A stretch of DNA of 64,000 nucleotides from JAKAXG01 sp035702985 (GTDB lineage Bacteria; Actinomycetota; Acidimicrobiia; Acidimicrobiales; Palsa-688), in contig DASSZD010000080.1 in NCBI GenBank assembly GCA_035702985.1, positions 1 to 64,000 on the forward strand, read 5' to 3'. The translations under genes and the position numbers were made by a program. The notes beneath the pieces are model-generated. The model ran no database searches and had not been told where the DNA came from. It worked only from the letters and a program-made list of their open reading frames with translations. Below, piece after piece: positions 35,560 to 43,942 of this stretch (positions are counted from its first letter, which is position 1; each line of letters starts with the position of its first letter).

Positions 35560-36147
35560 GTGGACCCGACCCCGTCGGCATGGACCGCCGGCCATGCCGT
35601 GCTCGTGCCGGTCAAGGCGTTCGGGCGGGCCAAACTGCGGCTGGCTCCGGCCCTGTCGCCGGATCAGCGCCGGCGCCTGGCCCGGACCATGGCCACCCGG
35701 GTGGTCCGCTCCGCCGCCGGGCTGCCGGTGGCGGTGGTCTGCGACGATCCCGAGGTGGCCGGGTGGGCCCGGACACTGGGAGCGCTGGTCATCTGGGAGC
35801 CGGGCCGGGGCCTCAACGGGGCGGTGCAGCAGGGGGTCGACCGGCTGGCGGAGCTGGGGGCGTCATCGGTGGTGGTCGCCGCCGGTGACCTGCCACTGGC
35901 CAGCGACCTGCACTGGGTGACCGAGTTCGCCGGTATCACGCTGATCCCGGACCGGCGCCACGACGGCACCAACGTGATCTCGGTGCCGGCCGGCTGCGGG
36001 TTCCGCTTCTCCTACGGGCCCGGCTCGTTCGCCCGCCACCTGGCCGAGGCCGGCCGGGTGGGCGGCCCGGTGCGGGTCGTGCACTCGTCCCCGCTGGCGT
36101 GGGACGTGGACCTGCCCGAGGATCTGGCCCAGGTGGTCAACCTGTGA
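35560..36147 (+). CDS. fbiD: F420 guanylyltransferase CofC/FbiD
   Basis: 195 residues. AVLVPVKAFGRAKLRLAPALSPDQRRRLARTMATRVV is the signature of CofC/FbiD (nucleotidyltransferase fold), with PVAVVCDDPEVAGWA, VVVAAGDLPLASDL (acidic metal site) and LIPDRRHDGTNVISVP following. The enzyme links GTP to 2-phospholactate or, in actinobacteria, phosphoenolpyruvate, giving the precursor of coenzyme F420. The rest of the F420 pathway is not in the window. The gene stands alone on the plus strand before the PIG-L deacetylase gene (36 bp gap), with a TAGTAT -10 box. Confidence 0.9.
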   Translation: MDPTPSAWTAGHAVLVPVKAFGRAKLRLAPALSPDQRRRLARTMATRVVRSAAGLPVAVVCDDPEVAGWARTLGALVIWEPGRGLNGAVQQGVDRLAELGASSVVVAAGDLPLASDLHWVTEFAGITLIPDRRHDGTNVISVPAGCGFRFSYGPGSFARHLAEAGRVGGPVRVVHSSPLAWDVDLPEDLAQVVNL

Positions 36148-36183
36148 GCGGACCGGCGTACCGACCGCCGGCAGGGCGCGCCC

Positions 36184-36948
36184 GTGAGTGATCCCAACGC
36201 CCACGGCGCTTTCCCGGCTGCGGTCACGTCCAACCTGGAGCTGCCCCGGGTGGCGCTGGCCATCGGGGCCCATCCCGACGACATAGAGTTCGGCTGCGGG
36301 GGGACCCTGGCCAAGTGGGCGGCGGCCGGGTGCCGGGTCCACCACCTGGTGTGCACCGACGGGTCCAAGGGCTCGTGGGACCCGGACCAGGACCGGGCCG
36401 AGCTGGTGGGTATCCGCCAGCAGGAGCAGCGGGAGGCATCGGCGGCCCTGGGCGGCGAGGGCCGGGTCACGTTCCTGGGATGGGTGGACGGCGAACTCGA
36501 ATCCGGCATGACCCAGCGCAGCCAGGTCGCCTACGAGATCCGCCGGGTGAAGCCCGACGTGGTGCTCGGTCACGACCCGTGGAAGCGCTACCGGCTGCAC
36601 CCCGATCACCGCCACGCCGGCTTCCTGGCCACCGACGGCGTGGTGGCCGCCCGCGATCCCCACTTCTTCCCCGACCACGACCAGCCGCCGCACCGACCGC
36701 GGCGGATACTCCTGTGGGAGGCCGACGCCCCCGACCACCTGGAGGACATCAGCGGCTTCGAGGACGCCAAGCTGGCCGCCCTATTGGCCCACCGCAGCCA
36801 GTTCGAGTCGACCATGCGCATCGACGACCGGGGCGACCGGGCCCAGGTCGACGCTTTCGCCGGGCGGTTGCGGGAACGCTACGCGGCGGCCGGCGCCCCG
36901 CTGGGACTGCACGCGGCGGAAGCCTTCAAGCTGATCCCCGACATCTGA
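36184..36948 (+). CDS. PIG-L/LmbE-family deacetylase
   Basis: 254 residues. ALAIGAHPDDIEFGCGGTLAKW contains the zinc motif AHPDD, and RLHPDHRHAGFLATDGV supplies HPDH. Members deacetylate N-acetylglucosamine derivatives (MshB, PIG-L) or act on other amides. It differs from the mca gene in the window in lacking the Mca-type GDILNP block. MshB is possible, but the length and RRVKPDVVLGHDPWKRYRLHPDH resemble the general bacillithiol/LmbE-type group, so the substrate is open. GTG 36184 follows fbiD by 36 bp. A strong inverted repeat follows the stop. Confidence 0.85.
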   Translation: MSDPNAHGAFPAAVTSNLELPRVALAIGAHPDDIEFGCGGTLAKWAAAGCRVHHLVCTDGSKGSWDPDQDRAELVGIRQQEQREASAALGGEGRVTFLGWVDGELESGMTQRSQVAYEIRRVKPDVVLGHDPWKRYRLHPDHRHAGFLATDGVVAARDPHFFPDHDQPPHRPRRILLWEADAPDHLEDISGFEDAKLAALLAHRSQFESTMRIDDRGDRAQVDAFAGRLRERYAAAGAPLGLHAAEAFKLIPDI

Positions 36949-36966
36949 GCGCCGCTCCGGGCGCGC

Positions 36967-36997
36967 CACCGGCACCGCCCGGTGGGCGGTGCCGGTG
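36967..36997. terminator. Bidirectional terminator-like hairpin between the PIG-L gene and hupB
   Basis: CACCGGCACCGCCC, a 3-nt loop, then GGGCGGTGCCGGTG forms a perfect 14-bp stem between two convergent genes. No T-run follows on either side, so it may slow or stop transcription by structure alone. Confidence 0.6.
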
Positions 36998-37052
36998 CTG
37001 CGGAGCTATAGGAGCTTCCCCCGCCGAGAACCGCAGGCGCGGGCGGCCGGGC

Positions 37053-37616
37053 TCAGCGCTTCTTGGTGGCGCGGGTGGCCTTGGTTGCAGTGGTCGCCTT
37101 GGCGGCGCCGGTCTTCTTGGCCGCCGTGGTCTTCTTGGCGGCGGTGGTCCTGGCCGCCGTGGTCTTGGTCGCGGCCGTCTTGGTCGCGGCGCTCTTGGTG
37201 GCGGCCGGGCGGGCGGCGGCGGTGCGGGCGGTGCTCTTGGGCGCCGCCTTGGCCGTCTTGGACGCCGCCGTCTTGGTGGCCTTGGACGCGGTGGCCTTGG
37301 AGGCGGTGGTCTTGGCGGCGGCAGCCTTCTTGGCCCGGCCCCTGGTGTTGAGGGTCTCCTTGAACGCAGCGGCCGGCTTGAAGGCCACCGTCTTGGACGC
37401 CGGGACCTTGACGGTCGCCTGGGTCTGGGGGTTCCGGGCGGTACGAGCGGCCCGGGCACGGGGCTCGAAGGACCCGAAGCCGAAGATGGAGACCCGGTTA
37501 CCGGCCTTGATCTCGGACACGATCGAGCCGGTCACCGCTTCGACCGCGGCCTCCGACGCTTTGCGATCGAGACCGGTCTTCGATGCGACTGCCTGGGCCA
37601 ACTCTGTTCTGTTCAC
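37053..37616 (-). CDS. hupB: HU-family DNA-binding protein with Lys/Ala-rich tail (HupB-like)
   Basis: 187 residues. Residues 1-95 are an HU/IHF fold (VNRTELAQAVASKTGLDRKASEAAVEAV, then GNRVSIFGFGSFEPRARAARTARNPQTQ and VAFKPAAAFKETL). Residues 100-187 are a low-complexity tail of Lys, Ala and Thr repeats (KKTTAAKKTGAAKATTATKA), as in mycobacterial HupB and related to eukaryotic histone H1 tails. The protein compacts the nucleoid and may bind RNA. GTG 37616 has AGGAGG at ideal spacing; an upstream Met at 37658 overlaps the promoter. The antisense frame gives a Val/Ala-rich decoy. Confidence 0.93.
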   Translation of the reverse strand: MNRTELAQAVASKTGLDRKASEAAVEAVTGSIVSEIKAGNRVSIFGFGSFEPRARAARTARNPQTQATVKVPASKTVAFKPAAAFKETLNTRGRAKKAAAAKTTASKATASKATKTAASKTAKAAPKSTARTAAARPAATKSAATKTAATKTTAARTTAAKKTTAAKKTGAAKATTATKATRATKKR

Positions 37617-37651
37617 CGCCACCTCCTGGCGTTGTCGGGGAAGTTCCCAGA

Positions 37652-37681
37652 TATACAAGAGGTTTTTGGCTGGCAGGTCAA
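37652..37681 (-). promoter_or_regulatory. Promoter of hupB
   Basis: On the minus strand TTGACC (37681-37676), an 18-bp spacer with an A-run, and TGTATA (37657-37652), about 35 bp upstream of the Shine-Dalgarno and start. This is a leadered promoter. Confidence 0.7.
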
Positions 37682-37687
37682 GTATTT

Positions 37688-37704
37688 CCCTTGCATCACA
37701 AGGG
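37688..37704. promoter_or_regulatory. Inverted repeat just upstream of the hupB promoter
   Basis: CCCTTGCATCACAAGGG is a 6-bp inverted repeat with 5-bp spacer, 6 bp upstream of the -35 box. A regulator site for hupB is plausible. The partner is unknown. Confidence 0.45.
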
Positions 37705-37788
37705 ATTTCCGGTCAGAAAAGGCGCCCGGGGGGCCCGGCACGGGACCGACGGTACCCGCACCCGAGCCCGCCGGACCCGGAAAACCCG

Positions 37789-40143
37789 TTACGCAGCCTG
37801 GCTTTTGGCCCCCAGAGCGTGCAGGAGCACCTGATCGATCCCGGTGGCCAGATGGAAGGTCATCTGGTTGCGCACCGCCTCGGGGACGTCGTCGAGATCC
37901 GGCCCGTTGCGGGCCGGGAGGACGACCTCGGTCAGCCCGGCCCGGTGGGCCGCCAGCACCTTCTGCTTGACCCCACCGATCGGAAGGACCTTGCCCTGGA
38001 GGGTTATTTCACCCGTCATGCCCACTTCAGGCCGCACGGGCTGGCCGGTTAGCAGGCTGACGATGGCGGTGGTCATGGTCACCCCGGCGGACGGGCCGTC
38101 CTTGGGGATGGCCCCGGCCGGCACGTGGAGGTGCAATCGCCGGTGGTCGATGGCGTCCTGGGGGACCCCGAGCTCCTCGGCGTGGGCCCGCACGTAGGAC
38201 AGGGCGATCTGGGCGGACTCCTGCATGACCTCACCGAGTTGGCCGGTGATGGTCAGGCCGCCATCACCGGCGGAGGCCGACGCCTCGACGAACAGCACGT
38301 CGCCCCCGACGCCGGTCACCGCCAGCCCGGTCGCCACGCCCGGAACCGAGGTCCGCTCGGCCACCTCCGGCTCGTGGCGGGGCCGGCCCAACCAGCCGGC
38401 CACGTCGGCGGAGTCGATGCGGATCGGCACCGGGCCGTCCCCGGCGGCGATGCGGGCGGCCGCCTTGCGCAGCAGGCGGCCCAGCTCCCGTTCCAGGCTC
38501 CGCACCCCGGCTTCCCGGGTGTAGCCGGAGACGATCCCGGCCAGGGCGGCGTCGGTGACATCCACCTCACCGTCGAGCAGGCCGGCCTGCTGCAGCTGCC
38601 GGCCCATCAGGTGGTCGCGGGCGATGGCAACCTTCTCGGCCTCGGTGTAGCCGTCCAGGCGCACGACCTCCATCCGGTCGTACAGGGGGCCGGGGATCTG
38701 CTCGGCCATGTTGGCCGTGGCCAGGAACAGCACCCCGGACAGGTCCAGGTCCAGGTCCAGGTAGTGGTCCCGGAAGGTGTGGTTCTGGGCCGGGTCCAGG
38801 ACTTCTAGCAGTGCCGATGACGGATCACCGCGCCAGTCGCTGCCCAGCTTGTCGACCTCGTCGAGCAGGATCACCGGGTTCAGGGTCCCGGCGTCCTTGA
38901 CGGCCCGCACGATGCGGCCCGGCATGGCGCCCACGTAGGTGCGGCGGTGACCTCTGATCTCGGCCTCGTCGCGCACGCCGCCCAGGGCCACCCGCACGAA
39001 CTGGCGGCCCATGGCCCGGGCCACCGACTCACCCAGCGACGTCTTGCCGACGCCGGGCGGCCCCACCAGGGCCAGGATCATCCCGTCGCCGCGCCCCGAC
39101 GCAGCCGCGCTGTGACCCCGCTCCAGGCGCAGCTTGCGCACGGCCAGGTGCTCGACGATCCGCTGCTTGACGTCGTCCAGGCCGGTGTGGTCGGAGTCGA
39201 GAACGGCTCGGGCCTCGGTGACGTCGATCCGGTCGTCGCTGCGCCGGCCCCAGGGGATCTCGAACACGGTGTCCAACCAGGTCCTGATCCAGCCGTGCTC
39301 GGGGCTCTGCTCGTTGGTCCGCTCCAGCTTGTCGATCTCCCTGCCGATGGCGGTGCGGGTCTGCTCCGCCACGTCGAGCGCCTCCAGCCGGGCCCGGTAG
39401 TCCCCTCCCCCGTCACCGTCGCCGTCGTCGCCCAGCTCCTTGCGGATGGCCGCCAGCTGCTGGCGCAGCAGGTACTCCCGCTGGGTCCGCTCCATGCCCT
39501 CCGCCACGTCCGTGCGGATGCGGTCCTTGAGCTCCAGCTCGGCCAGGGCCTCCCGGGCCCAGCGCATCACCAGATCCACCCGCCGGTCCGGGTCCACCGC
39601 CTCGAGCAGCTCGACCTTGCGCTCCAGGGACAGCTCCGGCCAGTACCCGGCGGTGTCGGCCAGCCGGCCCGGGTCGGTCACCCCCCGCAGCAGCTCGACC
39701 AGGCGGCCCATCCCCCGATGCTCGGCGATGGCCTCGAACACGGCGCGCAGCTCGCGCGCCTTCTCCACGGTGTCGGGCCCGGCCGGCGGCTCCTCGACGG
39801 GATCCACGTTGACCCACAGGGCCGCCCCGGCCACCGCGGTGGCCGCCCCGACAGTGGCCCGCTGGTGCCCGGTCACGACCACGGCCGGGGTGCCCCCGGG
39901 CAGGGCGCCGGTACGCTCGATGGAGGCGATGGTGCCGACCCGGGCGAAGCGGGTGCCCCCCGAGTCGGGTCCCGGCCGGCCCAGCCGGGGCACCAGGACC
40001 AGGCGGTCGCCGGCCCCGCCGGCGGCCGATACCGCCTCGCGCGCCTCGTCGGTCTCGAGCGCCATGGTGATGGTCATCCCGGGGAGGACCACGCCGGCTT
40101 CGAGCGGCAGCAGGGGCAGGGCGGATGTTGCGATGGGAGGCAT
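37789..40143 (-). CDS. lon: ATP-dependent protease Lon
   Basis: 784 residues, standard for LonA. An N-terminal substrate domain (LPLLPLEAGVVLPGM...) and coiled coil are followed by AAA+ with Walker A GPPGVGKT, and a C-terminal protease with Ser685 in KDGPSAGVTM and Lys728 43 residues later, the Ser-Lys dyad. GDPSSALLEVLDPAQNHTFRDHYLDLDLDLSGVLF is a family landmark. Lon degrades misfolded and regulatory proteins. ATG 40143 is preceded by CGGAG at 8 nt. The large frame that reads through both lon and the region to 43113 is not real: its upstream half is antisense to the glycosidase gene. Confidence 0.96.
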   Translation of the reverse strand: MPPIATSALPLLPLEAGVVLPGMTITMALETDEAREAVSAAGGAGDRLVLVPRLGRPGPDSGGTRFARVGTIASIERTGALPGGTPAVVVTGHQRATVGAATAVAGAALWVNVDPVEEPPAGPDTVEKARELRAVFEAIAEHRGMGRLVELLRGVTDPGRLADTAGYWPELSLERKVELLEAVDPDRRVDLVMRWAREALAELELKDRIRTDVAEGMERTQREYLLRQQLAAIRKELGDDGDGDGGGDYRARLEALDVAEQTRTAIGREIDKLERTNEQSPEHGWIRTWLDTVFEIPWGRRSDDRIDVTEARAVLDSDHTGLDDVKQRIVEHLAVRKLRLERGHSAAASGRGDGMILALVGPPGVGKTSLGESVARAMGRQFVRVALGGVRDEAEIRGHRRTYVGAMPGRIVRAVKDAGTLNPVILLDEVDKLGSDWRGDPSSALLEVLDPAQNHTFRDHYLDLDLDLSGVLFLATANMAEQIPGPLYDRMEVVRLDGYTEAEKVAIARDHLMGRQLQQAGLLDGEVDVTDAALAGIVSGYTREAGVRSLERELGRLLRKAAARIAAGDGPVPIRIDSADVAGWLGRPRHEPEVAERTSVPGVATGLAVTGVGGDVLFVEASASAGDGGLTITGQLGEVMQESAQIALSYVRAHAEELGVPQDAIDHRRLHLHVPAGAIPKDGPSAGVTMTTAIVSLLTGQPVRPEVGMTGEITLQGKVLPIGGVKQKVLAAHRAGLTEVVLPARNGPDLDDVPEAVRNQMTFHLATGIDQVLLHALGAKSQAA

Positions 40144-40290
40144 TGGGCAGCTCCGTTCAGCTGTAATCGTGTAAGCAGAGTTCTCAACCGGTGCCCCCGG
40201 GGGCTTATTCCCCCTCCCGATCGGGCCGCCGCCCCGCCCTCCCCGGCCGGTCCGCTCACCCGCCCCGGTTTTGCGACAGGCTCTGAGGCC

Positions 40291-42951
40291 ATGAACGCCG
40301 AGCAGGAACGGTTGCACCAGGCCGACAGTGGGGACCTGCCGTGGAGGCGGTGGGGGCCGTACCTCTCGGAGCGGGCGTGGGGCACGGTCCGCGAGGACTA
40401 CTCGGCGGGCGGCGACGCCTGGTCGTACTTCCCGTTCGAGCACGCCCCATCGCGGACGTTCCGTTGGAGCGAGGACGGCATGGCCGGGATCTGCGACGAC
40501 CAGCAGACCATCTGCCTGGCCCTGGCCCTGTGGAACGGCCGGGACCCGATCCTCAAGGAGCGGCCGTACGGCCTGACCGGCGAGCAGGGCAACCACGGCG
40601 AGGACGTCAAGGACTACTGGTGGTACCTGGACGCCACCCCCACGGCCTCCTGGCTGAGATGGCGCTACCACTACCCCCAGGCCCGTTTCCCCTACGAGGA
40701 CCTGCTGCGCACCAACCAGGGTCGCAGCCGCCAGGAGCCCGAGTACGAGTTGCTCGACACCGGCGTCTTCGACGACGACCGCTACTGGGTGGTGGACTGC
40801 ACCTGGGCCAAGGCCGCCCCCGAGGACATCCTGTGGCGGGTCGAGGTGCGCAACGTGGGGCCGGAGCCGGCCACCATCGACGTGCTGCCGACCGTCTGGT
40901 TCCGCAACCGCTGGTCGTGGGACGCCGGTGCCGACCGCCCGGCGCTGGCCCAGACCGGACCGGGTGTGATGGACGTCCACGACGGCGCCGGCGACTGGCG
41001 ACTGGCCTGGGCCGGGGCGGCGGACGCCCTGTTCTGCGACAACGAGACCAACGACGCCCGGCTCTACGGGGTGGCCGGCCCCCGCTACCCGAAGGACGGC
41101 ATAGCGGACCACGTCATCCACGGGGCCGCCACCGTCAACCCGGACCGGACCGGGACCAAGGCGGCGGTACACCACCGCGTGACCGTCCCCCCGGGCGGGA
41201 GCGCGGAGTTCCGCCTGCGGTTCTGGAAGCCGGGCGAGGGCGCCCGGCCGGTGCCCACCGCCGCGGAAGGGGACCTGGAACAGGGGTTCGACGGGGTCAT
41301 GTCCGAGCGGTCCTCCGAGGCCGACGTCTTCTACCGCGGCCTCACCCCTCCCGGGGCGTCGGCCGACGAGGCCAGGGTGCTGCGCCAGGCGGCGGCCGGG
41401 ATGATCTGGTCCAAGCAGTTCTTCCATCTCGACATCCCCCGCTGGCTGGCCGGTGACCCGACCCAGCCGGCGCCTCCTCCGGGGCGGGGGGCCATCCGCA
41501 ACGGGGCCTGGACCCATCTCAACAACCGGGACGTCATATCCATGCCCGACGCCTGGGAGTACCCCTGGTACGCGTCGTGGGACCTGGCCTTCCACTGCGT
41601 GGCCCTGGCCCACCTCGATCCGGAGTTCGCCAAGCGGCAGCTGGTCCTTCTGTGCCGCGAGTGGTACATGCACCCCAACGGTCAGCTGCCGGCCTACGAG
41701 TGGAACTTCAGCGACGTCAACCCACCGGTCCACGCCTGGGCCGCGCTGCGGGTCAGTGAGATCGACGCCGCGGCGCGCCGCCTCAGAGGCGAGGATCCCA
41801 CCCCGGATCACGCCTTCCTCGAGCGGGTCTTCCACAAGCTGATGCTGAACTTCACCTGGTGGGTGAACCGCAAGGACGCCGCCGGCAACAACGTGTTCGA
41901 GGGCGGGTTCCTGGGCCTGGACAACATCGGGCTGTTCGACCGGTCCAAGCCCCTGCCGGTGCCGGGCCGACTGGAACAGTCCGACGGGACGGCGTGGATG
42001 GCCATGTACAGCCTCAACCTGCTGGAGATGGCCCTGACCCTGGCCGCCCACGACCCCGTCTACGAGGACGTTGCCACCAAGTTCTTCGAGCACTTCACCT
42101 ACATCGCCCACGCCATGGAGAGCCAGGGGTTGTGGGACGACACCGACGGTTACTACTACGACGTGCTGCAGCTCGACGGAGGCTCGGCGGTACCGGTCCG
42201 GGTCCGGTCCATGGTGGGGGTGGTGGCGCTGTTCGCAGTGACGGTGCTCGACCCGGCCGTGCTGCACCGCCTGCCGTCGTTCCGCCGCCGCTTGGAGTGG
42301 TTCGTCGAGAACAAGCCGGAGTACGCCGAGCACTGCTCCCACCTCACCATCCCCGGCCAGGAGGACCGCCTGCTGCTGTCGGTGGTGGACGCCACCCGCC
42401 TGCGGCGGGTGCTGTCGTACTGCCTCGACCAGGACGAGCTTCTGTCGCCGCACGGCCTGCGATCCGTGTCGCGCTACTACGCCTCCCACCCGTTCTCCAT
42501 GACCCTGGACGGCATGCAGGCCACCATCGACTACGAGCCGGCGGAGTCCACCAACTACCTCTTCGGCGGCAACTCGAACTGGCGGGGTCCGGTGTGGTTC
42601 CCGCTCAACTATCTGCTGATCGAGGCCCTGGACCGGTTCCACGCCTACTTCGGGGACACGTTGCAGGTCGAGCACCCCACCGGTTCGGGCACCGCCATGC
42701 CTCTCTCGGCGGTCGCCGACGACCTGGCCCGCCGGCTCACCTCGCTGTTCCTGCAGGGCCCGGACGGGACCAGGCCGGTCTTCGGCGGCTACACCCGGAT
42801 GCAGACCGATCCCCGGTGGAAGGACCAGCTGTTCTTCCACGAGTACTTCCACGGCGACACCGGGGCCGGCCTGGGCGCCTCCCACCAGACCGGCTGGACC
42901 GGCCTGGTGCTGGACCTGATCGCGGACCGCCGGCTGGGGGGCCGCATCTGA
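40291..42951 (+). CDS. GH63-like glycoside hydrolase (MGH1-like fold)
   Basis: 886 residues, soluble, no signal peptide. An N-terminal beta domain (RTFRWSEDGMAGICDDQQTICLALALWNGRDPILKERPYGLTGEQGNHGEDVKDYW) precedes an (alpha/alpha)6 barrel with WDLAFHCVALAHLDPEFAKRQL, WTHLNNRD, TAWMAMYSLNLLEMAL, TNYLFGGNSNWRGPVWFPLNYLLIEAL and a final HQTGWTGLVLDLI. This fold includes GH63 glucosidases and mannosyl/glucosylglycerate hydrolases. Carboxylates in GNHGED and SNWRGPVWF regions are candidates for catalysis but not assigned. The cytosolic location suggests a role on intracellular glycans or compatible solutes. Its TGA overlaps the next gene's ATG (TGATG). Confidence 0.85.
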   Translation: MNAEQERLHQADSGDLPWRRWGPYLSERAWGTVREDYSAGGDAWSYFPFEHAPSRTFRWSEDGMAGICDDQQTICLALALWNGRDPILKERPYGLTGEQGNHGEDVKDYWWYLDATPTASWLRWRYHYPQARFPYEDLLRTNQGRSRQEPEYELLDTGVFDDDRYWVVDCTWAKAAPEDILWRVEVRNVGPEPATIDVLPTVWFRNRWSWDAGADRPALAQTGPGVMDVHDGAGDWRLAWAGAADALFCDNETNDARLYGVAGPRYPKDGIADHVIHGAATVNPDRTGTKAAVHHRVTVPPGGSAEFRLRFWKPGEGARPVPTAAEGDLEQGFDGVMSERSSEADVFYRGLTPPGASADEARVLRQAAAGMIWSKQFFHLDIPRWLAGDPTQPAPPPGRGAIRNGAWTHLNNRDVISMPDAWEYPWYASWDLAFHCVALAHLDPEFAKRQLVLLCREWYMHPNGQLPAYEWNFSDVNPPVHAWAALRVSEIDAAARRLRGEDPTPDHAFLERVFHKLMLNFTWWVNRKDAAGNNVFEGGFLGLDNIGLFDRSKPLPVPGRLEQSDGTAWMAMYSLNLLEMALTLAAHDPVYEDVATKFFEHFTYIAHAMESQGLWDDTDGYYYDVLQLDGGSAVPVRVRSMVGVVALFAVTVLDPAVLHRLPSFRRRLEWFVENKPEYAEHCSHLTIPGQEDRLLLSVVDATRLRRVLSYCLDQDELLSPHGLRSVSRYYASHPFSMTLDGMQATIDYEPAESTNYLFGGNSNWRGPVWFPLNYLLIEALDRFHAYFGDTLQVEHPTGSGTAMPLSAVADDLARRLTSLFLQGPDGTRPVFGGYTRMQTDPRWKDQLFFHEYFHGDTGAGLGASHQTGWTGLVLDLIADRRLGGRI

Positions 42952-43889
42952 TGGCCGCAGAGGCGGCCTTCCGGGCCCCCATGCTGGCGTCGCTGCTGCG
43001 GATGCCCGACGAGGCGGCCGTGCTGCGCCGGGGTGACTGGGTCTACGAACGCAAACTCGACGGGTTGCGCGGCATAGCGGTGCGCAACGGCGCCGAGGTG
43101 GAGCTCTGGTCACGCAACCACCTGTCGTTCAACACCCGGTTCCCGGATCTGGTGGGGGCGGTGGCGGGCATCGCCGTGCCGTCGTTCGTGCTCGACGGGG
43201 AGATCGTGGCCTTCTCCGGGGGCCGGACCAGCTTCCAGCTGCTGCAGAGCGGCCCCGCCGTGGCGGACGAACAACCGGTGTACGTGGCCTTCGACCTGAT
43301 CTCGCTGCTGGGCCGGGACACGACGGTCCTCCCCCTCGAGGAGCGCCACGACCTGCTCCGCCGGGCGGTCGGCGCCGACCATCCCCGGGTGCTGGTCGCG
43401 GAGCAGCTCACCGGTGACCCCGTCGACCTGCTGGCCGCCGCCTGCAGGGCCGGGTGGGAGGGCCTGGTGGCCAAGCGCCGCGGCAGCCTGTACCGGGAGG
43501 GCCGGTCCGGGGACTGGCGGAAGCTGAAATGCTCGGCCCGCCAGGAGCTGGTCATCGGCGGGTGGAGCGACCCGTCCGGGTCCCGCACCGGCTTCGGAGC
43601 CATCCTGGTTGGGTACTACCAGGACGATCGGCTGGTCTACGCAGGAAAGGTGGGAACCGGATTCACCGAGCGGACGCTCCATTCTCTGCACGCCGCCATG
43701 CGGGCGCTGGGCACCGCCGAAGCGCCCTTCGCCGACCCGCCGCGCCTGCGTCACGCCCACTGGACCCGGCCCGAACTGGTCGCCGAGGTGGAGTTCACCG
43801 AATGGACCCGGGACGGCCGGCTGCGCCATCCCCGGTTCCTCGGGCTCCGACCCGACAAGCCGGCCCGGGAGGTGGTGCGGGAGAGCTGA
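42951..43889 (+). CDS. ATP-dependent DNA ligase, LigD ligase-domain type
   Basis: 312 residues. The nucleotidyltransferase motif is YERKLDGLRG, with Lys35 forming the adenylate. FVLDGEIVAF, VYVAFDLISLLGRD, GWEGLVAKRRGSLYREG and WRKLKCSARQELVIGGW are motifs III-V, then an OB fold (AILVGYYQDDRLVYAGKVGTGFT). The chain equals the ligase module of LigD without polymerase or nuclease domains, as in LigC-type stand-alone enzymes. A role in end joining or base-excision repair is likely; no Ku gene is visible. Start ATG 42951 overlaps the glycosidase stop by one base, so the two are coupled although functionally unrelated. Confidence 0.93.
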   Translation: MAAEAAFRAPMLASLLRMPDEAAVLRRGDWVYERKLDGLRGIAVRNGAEVELWSRNHLSFNTRFPDLVGAVAGIAVPSFVLDGEIVAFSGGRTSFQLLQSGPAVADEQPVYVAFDLISLLGRDTTVLPLEERHDLLRRAVGADHPRVLVAEQLTGDPVDLLAAACRAGWEGLVAKRRGSLYREGRSGDWRKLKCSARQELVIGGWSDPSGSRTGFGAILVGYYQDDRLVYAGKVGTGFTERTLHSLHAAMRALGTAEAPFADPPRLRHAHWTRPELVAEVEFTEWTRDGRLRHPRFLGLRPDKPAREVVRES

Positions 43890-43942
43890 CCGGCCTCCCG
43901 GGTCCGGCCGCCCACCGAACGCGACCGCTAGCCTGAGTGGTC

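Noticed and set aside
36184..36948. Naming the PIG-L deacetylase mshB
   Set aside because: The zinc motifs are shared across the family, and nothing in the sequence or context singles out the mycothiol step. mca in this window is assigned from its own GDILNP block.
37063..38052. A plus-strand Val/Ala-rich repetitive open frame opposite hupB
   Set aside because: Its repeats are the antisense image of the Lys/Ala/Thr tail of HupB. HupB has a clear HU fold, Shine-Dalgarno and promoter.
37789..43113. A minus-strand open frame of 1774 codons spanning lon and beyond
   Set aside because: Only the part from 40143 downstream is Lon. The upstream part is antisense to the well-supported glycosidase gene and has the Gly/Val/Pro/His bias of a GC-rich antisense frame.
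42951..43889. A two-gene NHEJ system
   Set aside because: Only the ligase domain is present. No Ku, polymerase or nuclease domain is encoded in the window.
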